Shown piece by piece: positions 1-8,227 of a stretch of 64,000 nucleotides of DNA. Numbering within the stretch: the first letter of the stretch is position 1; each line of letters begins with the position of its first letter. The notes below the pieces were generated by a model, which had not been told where the DNA came from, did no database searches, and saw only the letters and a program-made list of their open reading frames with translations. The DNA comes from DATMFV01 sp035555975 (GTDB lineage: Bacteria > Verrucomicrobiota > Verrucomicrobiia > Chthoniobacterales > Chthoniobacteraceae): assembly GCA_035555975.1 (NCBI GenBank), contig DATMFV010000099.1:8788-72787 (forward strand), written 5' to 3'. The position numbers and the translations under genes are program-made.

Positions 1-918
1 CCGGGCTCCCGGGCGGACGACGTGCTCGCCATCGCCGCGTCGATCGACGCCCATTCGGAGCATCCCATGGCGAAAGCGGTTGTCGAAGAGGCAAAACGCC
101 GGGGCATCGCCTTCTCTCCGGCGGAGAAATATGTCTCACGCACCGGCCGGGGAGTGGAAGGGAGCGTCGAGGGTCGCGTCTGCTTTGTCGGAAACCACCG
201 GATGGCACACGAACTGGGGGCCTGCACCCCGGAACTGGAAAGCCGTCTTCAGGAAATCGAATCCCGCGGCTTGTCGCTCGCCATCGTCGGAAGCTCCCCC
301 AGCGGGGGTCGGGGTGGAAACGTGCTTGGCGTCATGGCGATGGGAGACAGGATTCGGCCGGAAGTCCGCCTGACAATCGCTGCACTGCATCGCGCCGGCG
401 TTCAAAGCGTGGTGATGCTCAGCGGCGATCACCAGCGGACCGTCGATGCGATCGCCAGAGAGGCGGGGATCGATCGCGCCATCGGGGACCTCCTGCCCCA
501 GGACAAGGTGGAGCATATTCGCGCCCTGGTTCAGGAGCACCGGTATGTCGGCATGATCGGCGACGGGGTCAACGACGCCCCGGCTCTTGCGACTGCCAGC
601 GTCGGCATCGCCATGGGAGCGATCGGCAGCGATACGGCCATCGAAACGGCGGACATGGCGCTGATGCAGGATGACCTTTCAAAGGTCCTGGAAGCGATCG
701 CCACCGGACGCCGGACCTTGAGGGTGATCCAGTTCAACGTCGCCTTCGCCCTGATCGTGAAGGCGTTGTTCCTGGTGCTGGCATTCTTCGGCTACACCAG
801 TCTCTGGATGGCGATCCTGGCCGATACCGGGGCCACCTTGCTGGTCATCCTCAACGCCCTGCGGCTGCTCAGGAGCGGGCGATCAGGAGCACCGCCGGAC
901 AAGGCAGGCTCCCGTTGA
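1..918 (+). CDS. Heavy-metal translocating P-type ATPase (Zn/Cd/Pb type), C-terminal part
   Basis: The reading frame is open at the left edge, so only about the last 305 residues are present; the phosphorylation motif DKTGT and the CPx transmembrane segment lie outside the window. Visible are the P1B nucleotide-binding motif SEHPMAKA, the paired glycines of GRGVEG, and the hinge motif GDGVNDAPAL. The last two transmembrane helices carry a lysine (IVKALF) and an aspartate (LADTGA), the residues typical of the Zn2+/Cd2+/Pb2+ exporting subgroup (ZntA/CadA). The protein would export divalent soft metals across the inner membrane using ATP. It converges on msrA with a 12-base gap. Substrate choice is inferred from family motifs. 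Confidence 0.93.
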   Translation, partial: PGSRADDVLAIAASIDAHSEHPMAKAVVEEAKRRGIAFSPAEKYVSRTGRGVEGSVEGRVCFVGNHRMAHELGACTPELESRLQEIESRGLSLAIVGSSPSGGRGGNVLGVMAMGDRIRPEVRLTIAALHRAGVQSVVMLSGDHQRTVDAIAREAGIDRAIGDLLPQDKVEHIRALVQEHRYVGMIGDGVNDAPALATASVGIAMGAIGSDTAIETADMALMQDDLSKVLEAIATGRRTLRVIQFNVAFALIVKALFLVLAFFGYTSLWMAILADTGATLLVILNALRLLRSGRSGAPPDKAGSR

Positions 919-930
919 ATCAGCGGTTTT

Positions 931-1395
931 CTAATGACAACTGCCGAGCCCCCGCTTTTCGAGGTAACACTGGTGGTACTCCTCCGCCCGCCAGAAACCG
1001 GTGCCCGGGGTGATTTCGGTCACGATCGGCACCCGGAAACGGCTCTGCGCCCGGGCGAGCGATGCGCGGGCCGCCTCCTCCTGCTGCGGCGAGCGGGTGA
1101 AAATCGCCGACCGGTACTGGGTGCCGATGTCGGGCCCCTGCCGGTTGGGCGTGGTCGGGTCGTGGAGCTGCCAGAAGGCGTTCAACAATTCCGGGTAGCT
1201 GATCCTGTCGGGATCAAAGGTCACTTCCACCGCTTCCGCGTGGCCGGTCTCACCGGAACAGACCTCTTCGTAGGTCGGGTGTTCCACCGTCCCGCCTTCA
1301 TAGCCGACGACGGTCATTTCCACCCCCGGCAGCTTGCGAAAAGCCGCCTCGACTCCCCAGAAACATCCCGCTGCAAACGTAGCTTTCTCACTCAT
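931..1395 (-). CDS. msrA: Peptide-methionine (S)-S-oxide reductase MsrA
   Basis: This 154-residue protein has the catalytic motif GCFWG near residue 10 and a C-terminal cysteine (GLGSCH) that can act as resolving cysteine. Length and motifs (GYEGG, TGHAE, GTQYRS, EEYHQ) match the family throughout. It reduces methionine-S-sulfoxide in proteins or free methionine, repairing oxidative damage in the cytoplasm with thioredoxin as usual donor. No signal peptide is seen. It is the last gene of a leftward group with the cupin protein and the GH13 enzyme, with a 30-base gap upstream; co-transcription is inferred from spacing only. Confidence 0.96.
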   Translation of the reverse strand: MSEKATFAAGCFWGVEAAFRKLPGVEMTVVGYEGGTVEHPTYEEVCSGETGHAEAVEVTFDPDRISYPELLNAFWQLHDPTTPNRQGPDIGTQYRSAIFTRSPQQEEAARASLARAQSRFRVPIVTEITPGTGFWRAEEYHQCYLEKRGLGSCH

Positions 1396-1425
1396 CTTTT
1401 TAAGGAATAATCTACCACCGGAAAT

Positions 1426-2217
1426 CTACTCCTGCTGGCTTTTCTTGCGCGGGTCCTCCTCGGGATCGACGTAGACCAGTTCCCACGGGCCGTCGCCGGT
1501 GAGTTGCAGTTCGGTATCCTCGTCAAACAAGGCGTAATGACGCTCGCCCGCCGGGACGAGCAGAAAGCCGCCGGGGCCGATCGTGACCATGGCCTCTTCG
1601 TCGAAACGGACCCCCATCCCGATCCGCAACTGCCCGGAGAGAATGGTCGCCCGTTCCTCGGTGGGGTGGGAGTGGGGGGCGAGCCGGGTTCCGGCCGGGA
1701 TGCGGAAACGGGCGGTGAACCGGCCCGCTTTGGAAGGGTTGCCTTCCAGGACGGCGATCTCGACCCCCTTGGGAAGAACTCCGGGGGCCTGGGACCATTT
1801 GAGCTGGTCGCGGTTGAGGTAAGGGTGTCGCATCGGGATGGCAGGTTCTGCGCAGCCGGCGGGTGGCTTCAACTCAACTTGAAGCAAAACGGCTTCCTTG
1901 TCGCCGATATTTTCCACGGAATGATGCACCGGGTCGCCCCACGCCGCCGTGCCGGCAGGGATGCTGATCTCCTGGGCCGCCCCGTCGTCGAGCAGGATCT
2001 TGAGCCGGGCGTCGCTCAAACTGTAAACAAAGTTCCGGGGGTGGTAGTGCATCCCGCTTTTTTCACCCGGGGCCAGGCGGGTTTCGAAAACCCGGACCGT
2101 GTCGTTTTCAAGCAGGAGCCGGTGCTGTTCCGGGTTGACTTTGAGGGGGTCCTGCGCGCACAGCATTCCTTTCCATGCGGCGAGGGGGAGGAGTAGGAAA
2201 AAAATCCGTTTTTTCAT
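1426..2217 (-). CDS. Exported double-cupin protein
   Basis: A 263-residue protein with an N-terminal signal peptide (KKRIFFLLLPLAAW, then a likely cleavage after LCAQ). Two cupin barrels follow: the first near residues 30-120, with GEKSGMHYHPRNFVY carrying the His metal ligands, and the second near residues 150-245, with APHSHPTEERATILSGQ and PAGERHYAL. Tandem cupins of this type bind a metal and are often dioxygenases, isomerases or ligand sensors, but nothing here fixes the substrate. The gene lies 12 bases downstream of the GH13 gene, so it is probably co-transcribed with it. A periplasmic role beside a carbohydrate enzyme is inference. Confidence 0.8.
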   Translation of the reverse strand: MKKRIFFLLLPLAAWKGMLCAQDPLKVNPEQHRLLLENDTVRVFETRLAPGEKSGMHYHPRNFVYSLSDARLKILLDDGAAQEISIPAGTAAWGDPVHHSVENIGDKEAVLLQVELKPPAGCAEPAIPMRHPYLNRDQLKWSQAPGVLPKGVEIAVLEGNPSKAGRFTARFRIPAGTRLAPHSHPTEERATILSGQLRIGMGVRFDEEAMVTIGPGGFLLVPAGERHYALFDEDTELQLTGDGPWELVYVDPEEDPRKKSQQE

Positions 2218-2229
2218 GTCGGGACAGGT

Positions 2230-4653
2230 TCACCGGAAGGCGGCAACGGGTGAAAGTTCGAAATAGAAGGCGGTGAGCGGGGGAACCAGCGGGATGACGA
2301 TTTGCTCCGCGCTCTGCGCAAGCCGCAGCGGCATCGAAGGGGCGAGCCGGTCGGTCAGCCGGACCGGCGTCCCCTCGCGCCAGCCAAGCCGCAGGAGCGC
2401 TTCGGGCGAAAGGCGGAGGTCGACATCGCGAAACGCCTGGGAACGGTGGAGATTGGCCACGACCAGGAACGCCTGCCCCTCGTGGGCATCATGCCGGATG
2501 AAGGCGTACATCCAATGGCCGCCCGCCGCCTCGCCGGGAAGCCGCCCGAAATGCTCGCTTTCGAGATTCGCCCCGTTGAGCGGGAGGAAAACGCCGCGCC
2601 GGAAGGCCGGTTCGTCCATCAACGTCAAAAGCCGCCCGTAAAAAGCGCGCAGGGCCGCCTGATCGTCGCTCAGACCCCCGCCGTCAAACTTCCCATCGTT
2701 CGCCCAGCGGGCGAGTTCGGGCATCACGCCATAATCAAAGATGCTGGTCCGCCCCTTGTCCCCTCCGAAGCCGCGGGCCGATCCTTCCCCGGCGTTTTCC
2801 CCGACTTCCTGCCCGTTGTACACCAGCACCGGGCCGCACGAAAGGGCGTAGAGGATCGCGCTGACCGGTCGGCCGACCTCCATCCCGATCCCGCCCCATT
2901 CGCCTTCGGCGGCGAGCCGCACCTCGTCGTGGTTTTCCGCGAAACGGAGGGCGTTGGGGCCGAGCAACGGATCGCGCAGCAACACGGCGTCGAGATCGTT
3001 CGCCCAGGCCGGGCCGTCGTAGATTGCCTTGAGCACCTTGCGCACATCGTCGCCGTAAACCGCGTCAAACCCCGCGTCGAGAAGCTGGACCGTCGCGCTC
3101 CCGCCGCCGCCGCAAAGGGTCCGCAGGATGCCGTTGCGGGAAGGGACGGCCGCCGGGTCATCATCGTAGGCTTCCGCGACGAAAATCACCTCCGGTTGGC
3201 GGTAGCGGGCGCGGGGAATCGCCCACGCCCAGAACTCCGGCGGGACGAGGTGCGCCATGTCGCAGCGAAATCCGTCCACCCCCTGCTGCTGCCAGTGGGC
3301 GATCAGGTGATCCATCTTGAGCCAGGTATCCGGCAGCGGCGCTCCTGCCTCCCCCGCGTGAGGAAAGGCGGTCTGCCCCGTGGTGAAGTCATACCCGTAG
3401 TTGAGCTTGACCGTCTCGTACCAATCCTCCGAATGCGGCTGCCAACTGGCGACATTGTTGCCCGTGACCCGGCCAAAGCTTCGTTCCGGCTCGTAGAGGC
3501 CGTCGCACCCCGGCTTTCCGGCGGTCGGCAGGCGCAGCGGCGGGCCGTTGGCATCGGGCTGGAGATAAAAGAAATGGTTTTGCGGGTCGAAAAAGCGGTC
3601 CTTGCGATCGCCCCGCCCGTGGTGGCTGCTCGAGCCAAAGGCAAACTGCGGGAAGAGCGTCGACCCCGCGCTCCGGGCGAGATGGTTGGGTACGAGGTCG
3701 ATGAGCGTCTTGAGCCCCGCCCGCCGCGCCCGTTTGAGCAGCGCCCGAAACTCCGCCCAACGCTTCTCCGGGGCGGAGGCGTAATCGGGAGAGAGATCCC
3801 ACGGGTCCTTCACCGCATACGGGCTTCCGGCAACCCCTTTGAGCAGGTCGGGATCGTCCGCCGGAGCGCCCGGGTAAGCCGTGCCGGTCGCCTGGCGCAA
3901 CACCCCGGCCAGCCAGAGATGGGTCAACCCGAGGCCGCGCAGGGAGGCGAGCGCGTCGTCGGTGATGTCGTTGAACGTGCCGACCCCGTTCTCCTTGAGC
4001 GTGCCGCCCGGGCGGGTCGTTTCGCGGGTGTTGCCGAAGAGGCGGACGAAAAGCTGATAGATGCGCCACCGTTCCTTTTCAAAGCGATGGTGCGGCGTCA
4101 GGGTCCCCCCGTCCGCGCCGGGGCGGTAAAGCCAGTAGCCGGTCAGCGCCTGGTCGCCAAACCCTTCGTTGCGCCAGCCCGGCGGCACGGTTTCGCCGCT
4201 TTCGACGAGCTGGCCCCAGCCGTGGTTGGGGGCGAGCAGCTTGGAATAGTCGGCCAGGGCGACCTGTTGCGCACCGTGGGGGAGGTTCAGGATCAGCGCC
4301 GCCCCGCGCCCCTCGCCGCCGACGGGAAGGAGCGGCCCCAGGCCAAAGAGCGTCGGCGGGCGGGCGGCCCATTGGTGGCCGTCCCAGTAATATTCGGCCA
4401 GCGTGGCGGTTTCATCATGGAAATAGACCCGGCAGAATGCCGTGGCGTGAAACGGGAGGTAGAGGGTCGAGCCGAGGGTCCAATGCTCGTACGGGATCAC
4501 CAGCGAGCCGCCGGGCCGCCCGTCAAACGCCACCGCCGCAAACCACCCCTGCCGCGCTTCGGGCGGGAAGCGCCCGACCAGCCGCCGGACCAGCCGCCCT
4601 TCCTCCCACTGCCAGGGGGGATTGCCGGTTCGCTGGGCATCGTCGGGTTTCAT
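2230..4653 (-). CDS. GH13 alpha-amylase family protein
   Basis: An 807-residue protein with a GH13 TIM barrel from about residue 195. The four conserved regions are readable: DLVPNH at 319-324, GFRCDMAH with the nucleophile D465, FVAEAYDD with the acid/base E494, and ENHDE with the stabiliser D576. The N-terminal 190 residues form an extra beta-rich domain and the C-terminus is the usual all-beta domain C. No clear signal peptide is present, so a cytoplasmic alpha-glucan or alpha-glucoside hydrolase or transferase is likely; subfamily and product cannot be set by eye. It diverges from the LacI gene at 4921, which might control it. Confidence 0.88.
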   Translation of the reverse strand: MKPDDAQRTGNPPWQWEEGRLVRRLVGRFPPEARQGWFAAVAFDGRPGGSLVIPYEHWTLGSTLYLPFHATAFCRVYFHDETATLAEYYWDGHQWAARPPTLFGLGPLLPVGGEGRGAALILNLPHGAQQVALADYSKLLAPNHGWGQLVESGETVPPGWRNEGFGDQALTGYWLYRPGADGGTLTPHHRFEKERWRIYQLFVRLFGNTRETTRPGGTLKENGVGTFNDITDDALASLRGLGLTHLWLAGVLRQATGTAYPGAPADDPDLLKGVAGSPYAVKDPWDLSPDYASAPEKRWAEFRALLKRARRAGLKTLIDLVPNHLARSAGSTLFPQFAFGSSSHHGRGDRKDRFFDPQNHFFYLQPDANGPPLRLPTAGKPGCDGLYEPERSFGRVTGNNVASWQPHSEDWYETVKLNYGYDFTTGQTAFPHAGEAGAPLPDTWLKMDHLIAHWQQQGVDGFRCDMAHLVPPEFWAWAIPRARYRQPEVIFVAEAYDDDPAAVPSRNGILRTLCGGGGSATVQLLDAGFDAVYGDDVRKVLKAIYDGPAWANDLDAVLLRDPLLGPNALRFAENHDEVRLAAEGEWGGIGMEVGRPVSAILYALSCGPVLVYNGQEVGENAGEGSARGFGGDKGRTSIFDYGVMPELARWANDGKFDGGGLSDDQAALRAFYGRLLTLMDEPAFRRGVFLPLNGANLESEHFGRLPGEAAGGHWMYAFIRHDAHEGQAFLVVANLHRSQAFRDVDLRLSPEALLRLGWREGTPVRLTDRLAPSMPLRLAQSAEQIVIPLVPPLTAFYFELSPVAAFR

Positions 4654-4885
4654 GTCAGTAAGCGGAACGGTTTCTGATTTGACTCAACCAATAAACGGAT
4701 GGATGAAGCATTTTCGCTTGGGATTCTTGCCTTCCCTTCCGAAAACGCTCCCGAACATGGGAAATTTTTTCCCAGTTTATTCGAAAAAAAAGAAAAAACG
4801 AGCTTTTAGATGCTCCAGTGCCGAGCCCACGGCGGGATGTTGCGGCATCGATTCGGGATGGGAACAAAGAATCGCCAAAAAAGCA

Positions 4886-4911
4886 TTGACGCGCGTCGTT
4901 AATCCGAATTA
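4886..4911 (+). promoter_or_regulatory. Candidate promoter and LacI-type operator upstream of the 4921 regulator
   Basis: A TTGACG -35 hexamer lies at 4886-4891. At 4900-4911 is TAATCCGAATTA, an inverted repeat with a central CG and 10 of 12 bases symmetrical, the layout typical of LacI-family operators. It sits in the -10 region just before the start codon, which suits autorepression. A clear -10 hexamer is not obvious (TTACTA or ATTACT are the options). Confidence 0.4.
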
Positions 4912-4920
4912 CTAAAGGGA

Positions 4921-6099
4921 ATGCTTCAACCGGCAACGATGCGAACCCCTCCCACCCAGCGGGATATTGCCAGGGCGCTGAATCTTTCCCAGACCAGCGT
5001 CGCTTTCGCCCTTGATCCCAAGCATCAGGATCGCCTGCCGCCGGAAACCGTGGCGCTGATCCAGGCCAAGGCGGAGGAGATGCGCTACCAGCCAAGGCGC
5101 ATCGCAAAGATGCTCCGGAGCGGGCGCTCCCACACGATCGCGGTCGTCATGGTCTCGGCCAACCTTAAAGCTCCGCAGGAACGGGTGCAGTTTCTGGCAC
5201 AGTGCGCGATTCAGGCCGGTTATCAACTGGTGGCGATCGATCTCGACTGGTTCAAGCGGGACGAAGCGGCGGCCCGGCAATACCTTCTCGACTCCACGGC
5301 GGAAGGGGTGGTGTTCTGCAACGTCAACAGCAAGGAAGGCAGCGCCTGGCTTGATCTGCTTCGCGACCGCGCCATGCCTTTCATCCACCTGAGCAGCGTC
5401 GGCTTCGAGGCCGGGGACCGCGTTCATGCCGATATTGCGGAAGCCTACCTGCGGATGACCGAACATCATCTCGAAATGGGAGCGCGCCGCCCGCTGCTGC
5501 TGCTTTCCGCCCGGGACCCCGGTTATACGGGCGCGTTTTCCGCCAGCATCACCGACCGGGTGGACGGGTTTGCCCGCGCGATCCTCGCCGCCGGAGGCAA
5601 GCTGACCGCGGATGATTTCCCGGTCAGCCGCTTTTTTCCGGGAAAGAAGCCTTCGAACCGAACTGCAAAGCGTGATCTGGTGGGGCAGATCGTCCATTCC
5701 GAAAGGCGGCCTCCCGTGCGGGATGCCTTTGAAATGGGGTACGCCCAGGCCGACCGCTTCATCCGGGAAAAACGGGAATTTGACGCCCTGATCTGCTCCA
5801 ACGACGAACTCGCTTCCGGGGCCATGGCGGCCTGCATGCACCACGGAGTGCCGGTGCCGGAAAAAGTGCGCATCTCCGGCGGAGACAATGCCCGCTACAG
5901 CCGGTTTGGAGCCGTGCCGCTCACCACCATCGTGCAACCGTCGCTTGAGATGGTGGAATGGAGCGTCCGGCGGATCGTGGAGCTGATTGAAAACGCGGGC
6001 TCACCTCAAAAGTACCAGCACCGGGTCTTTCCCTGCAAGCTGATCTGCCGCCAATCCACCACCGGCCTGCGCACGCCGGAAGCCTCCATCCCCTTATGA
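4921..6099 (+). CDS. LacI-family transcriptional regulator (cassette A)
   Basis: A 392-residue protein. The N-terminal LacI helix-turn-helix (TQRDIARALNLSQTSVAFAL, residues about 11-30) is followed by the hinge region RRIAKMLRSGRSHTIAVV and a periplasmic-binding-protein-like effector domain ending with FDALICSNDELASGAMAACM and the family-typical ISGGDNARYS. It probably binds a sugar and controls the genes downstream. Its stop overlaps the start of the PEP-CTERM gene (ATGA at 6096-6099), so the two are translationally coupled. A second ATG (residue 7) is possible as start. The effector sugar is unknown. Confidence 0.92.
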   Translation: MLQPATMRTPPTQRDIARALNLSQTSVAFALDPKHQDRLPPETVALIQAKAEEMRYQPRRIAKMLRSGRSHTIAVVMVSANLKAPQERVQFLAQCAIQAGYQLVAIDLDWFKRDEAAARQYLLDSTAEGVVFCNVNSKEGSAWLDLLRDRAMPFIHLSSVGFEAGDRVHADIAEAYLRMTEHHLEMGARRPLLLLSARDPGYTGAFSASITDRVDGFARAILAAGGKLTADDFPVSRFFPGKKPSNRTAKRDLVGQIVHSERRPPVRDAFEMGYAQADRFIREKREFDALICSNDELASGAMAACMHHGVPVPEKVRISGGDNARYSRFGAVPLTTIVQPSLEMVEWSVRRIVELIENAGSPQKYQHRVFPCKLICRQSTTGLRTPEASIPL

Positions 6100-7442
6100 A
6101 AAAAGCCGTTCCCTTCAAACTTCGGTCGTGCCTCCTCGCCATGGCGACGAGCCTTCTTCCCGGCATCGCCGCGGCCCAGACCAACTGGGTAGCCAACCCG
6201 TCCGACGCCTGGTGGCATAACCCGGCGAACTGGAGCAATGGCGTGCCGACCTCATCGGCCGATGCCAATATCAACCGGTCGACGGGCGTGATCCTCAACA
6301 CCTCCGGCGAGCAGGCAAACCGTCTCTACCTCGGCATCAGCGGAAGCGGGGAACGAACCGTGCTGACGGTCGCCTCTTCGGGCAGCCTCTCAGTGATCGA
6401 AAGCGGCAGGCTCAGTCTGGGCAACGGCACCGGCAGCCTGAATGCTTCGCTGATCATCGACGGCGGCTCGGTCTCCGCCGTGGGAAGGGTCTATCTCGGT
6501 CGCTATGCGGGGAGCGACACGATGCTGACCCTCAAAAATGGGGGCACGCTTTCCGCCGGCACCATCGGGCTTTCCAATGATGCGAATCAGAAGACCGTCC
6601 TTCATATCGGAGGGGAGACGACGGCGCAGGCCCCCGGCTGGGCGGATGTCACCAGCGTCACGGGAGAGACCGCCGGAGCCAATAGCGTCAACACCCTGAA
6701 TTTCAACCATACCTCGACCCGCTACCAGTTTACCCGGCTCAGTACGGGGGGCGATGATGTCCGGATTCGCGGGCGGGTCATCGTCAATCTGAAAGCGGGA
6801 ACCACCGTGCTTGCCGCTGGCAATGACTATACGGAGACGACCACGGTGGAGGCCGGAGCCCGGTTGCTGGCCAACTACCAGACCTCAAGCGCTTCCTTCA
6901 GTTCCACCGGAACGGGCGGCGTGGCGGTCAACCAGGGGGGAATCCTCGGCGGGATTGGCTATATCGGCGGGGATACCGTGGTCGACGGATGGCTCAAGCC
7001 GGGCGACTACGATGCCGGAGCCGCGCTTCCCTCGCTGGCCACGCTGAAATTCAACCGATCGCTGACGTTGGGAGCGGGTAGCGAAACGGAGATTTTTCTC
7101 AACGGAACCGTACGCGGTGAAACTTATGGCGGACTTGATGTGGCGGGGGATCTCCTGCTCGGAGGGACCCTCCGGATTCAACTCGGCGGAGAGTTTGATC
7201 TGGAAGCAGAGGAAAGCCTGACCTTCCGGCTTTTCGAGGTCGCCGGGGATTTTAATGGAACCTTTGCCGCCTACGAACTTCCCGAAGTATGGAACGGAGT
7301 GGCGTTGCAGTGGGACGTTTCCGGAGTTTCGAGTGAGGGCGAACTGAAAGTCACCGCCGTCCCCGAACCTTCAACCTGGGTCGCACTCGGGAGCGGAGCG
7401 GCCCTCCTCTTCCTCGCCCGTCGCCGCCGGCTCACGGCGTAA
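6096..7442 (+). CDS. PEP-CTERM surface protein with autotransporter-type beta-strand repeats (cassette A)
   Basis: This 448-residue protein has a signal peptide ending near IAAAQ and an opening like that of autotransporter-associated beta-strand proteins (WWHNPANWSNGVPT). A long Gly/Ser/Thr-rich beta-helix-like body carries repeated GGTLSAG, GSVSAVG and LTLGAGSE segments. The C-terminus has the sorting signal VPEPSTW, a hydrophobic stretch and the RRRR cluster. Such proteins are recognised by exosortase at the PEP motif and delivered to the cell surface or envelope; an exosortase gene lies at 30125-31162. The start codon overlaps the stop of the LacI gene. A role in surface attachment or polysaccharide contact is inferred. 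Confidence 0.9.
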   Translation: MKKAVPFKLRSCLLAMATSLLPGIAAAQTNWVANPSDAWWHNPANWSNGVPTSSADANINRSTGVILNTSGEQANRLYLGISGSGERTVLTVASSGSLSVIESGRLSLGNGTGSLNASLIIDGGSVSAVGRVYLGRYAGSDTMLTLKNGGTLSAGTIGLSNDANQKTVLHIGGETTAQAPGWADVTSVTGETAGANSVNTLNFNHTSTRYQFTRLSTGGDDVRIRGRVIVNLKAGTTVLAAGNDYTETTTVEAGARLLANYQTSSASFSSTGTGGVAVNQGGILGGIGYIGGDTVVDGWLKPGDYDAGAALPSLATLKFNRSLTLGAGSETEIFLNGTVRGETYGGLDVAGDLLLGGTLRIQLGGEFDLEAEESLTFRLFEVAGDFNGTFAAYELPEVWNGVALQWDVSGVSSEGELKVTAVPEPSTWVALGSGAALLFLARRRRLTA

Positions 7443-7465
7443 CCCCCCGGAGGGAAGGAGATCGC

Positions 7466-8221
7466 ATGGCTCCGGACACACCATCCATCACGGAAGCGGA
7501 AGGGTTCACGACCCTGGAACTGGTGGCGACTCTCACGGCTGTGGCGGTGCTGGCGGCGCTCCTTTTCCCGGTATTCGGGATGATGAGACGACGCTCGGAA
7601 GAGGTGCGGTGCATGAGCAACCTCAAAGGGGTGGGAAACTCTCTTTTCGCCTATGTGGCCGACCATCGCGGAAAGCTGCTGCCGCGTTACGCCGGCGATG
7701 TGGCGGCCTCGGAACCCAAAGGGTGGCCTTACCGCCTGATTTCGATGGGTTACGTCACCGATCCCCGAATCCTTTTCTGCCCCTCCTACTTTCCCAGAAA
7801 CGTGGAGGAGGCGCATTACAAGCCGACGAACAGCAACGCTTCCCAGACTTACGGAATGCGCCTCTGGGTGGTTCCGGGGCAGAAGTACGTCAAGGAAAAC
7901 CAGGAAGCCCACAAACCGTTGAGCGCCATCCGGGAGCCGTCGGATTTTTTTCTCGTGGCGGATAGCTATTGGGTCGCTGAAAACTGGCGTTCGCAAGGTT
8001 ACGGGATCACCCCCTCCAAGGCGAAATCGGAGCAGGCGGTGCATCTCCGCCATGGCGGAAAGGCGAATGCGCTCTTTGCCGACGGTCGCGTTGAGGCCAA
8101 GCCCGGCGACTATTTCCGGGATCTCAGCAGGATCGACCGGCAGGCGATCTATGCGGAAGCGCCGGACCGGACCTTCACTATCATCGAGGGAGATGCCGCC
8201 CTTCCGGCCCCGGTTCCTTAA
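7466..8221 (+). CDS. Type II pseudopilin with H-X9-DG C-terminus (cassette A)
   Basis: A 251-residue protein with a prepilin-type leader. The pattern EGFTTLELVATLTAVAVLAA places the prepilin peptidase cut before a Phe-type residue and leaves a Glu at mature position +5. The C-terminal part has HLRHGGKANALFADGRVEA, the H-X9-DG motif of the large Planctomycete/Verrucomicrobia pseudopilin class. These proteins are processed by prepilin peptidase and thought to form or feed a type II-like pseudopilus. The gene starts 23 bases after the PEP-CTERM gene and ends 6 bases before the next gene. Function beyond this is unknown. Confidence 0.88.
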   Translation: MAPDTPSITEAEGFTTLELVATLTAVAVLAALLFPVFGMMRRRSEEVRCMSNLKGVGNSLFAYVADHRGKLLPRYAGDVAASEPKGWPYRLISMGYVTDPRILFCPSYFPRNVEEAHYKPTNSNASQTYGMRLWVVPGQKYVKENQEAHKPLSAIREPSDFFLVADSYWVAENWRSQGYGITPSKAKSEQAVHLRHGGKANALFADGRVEAKPGDYFRDLSRIDRQAIYAEAPDRTFTIIEGDAALPAPVP

Positions 8222-8227
8222 TTTTTT

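Noticed and set aside
2302..4677. Long open frame opposite the GH13 gene
   Set aside because: It is antisense to a gene with complete GH13 motifs, has Arg/Pro/Gly-rich unstructured sequence and matches no family. It is a common effect of high GC; similar shadows lie opposite 17332-19710, 32306-34351, 34365-36134 and 46541-50141.
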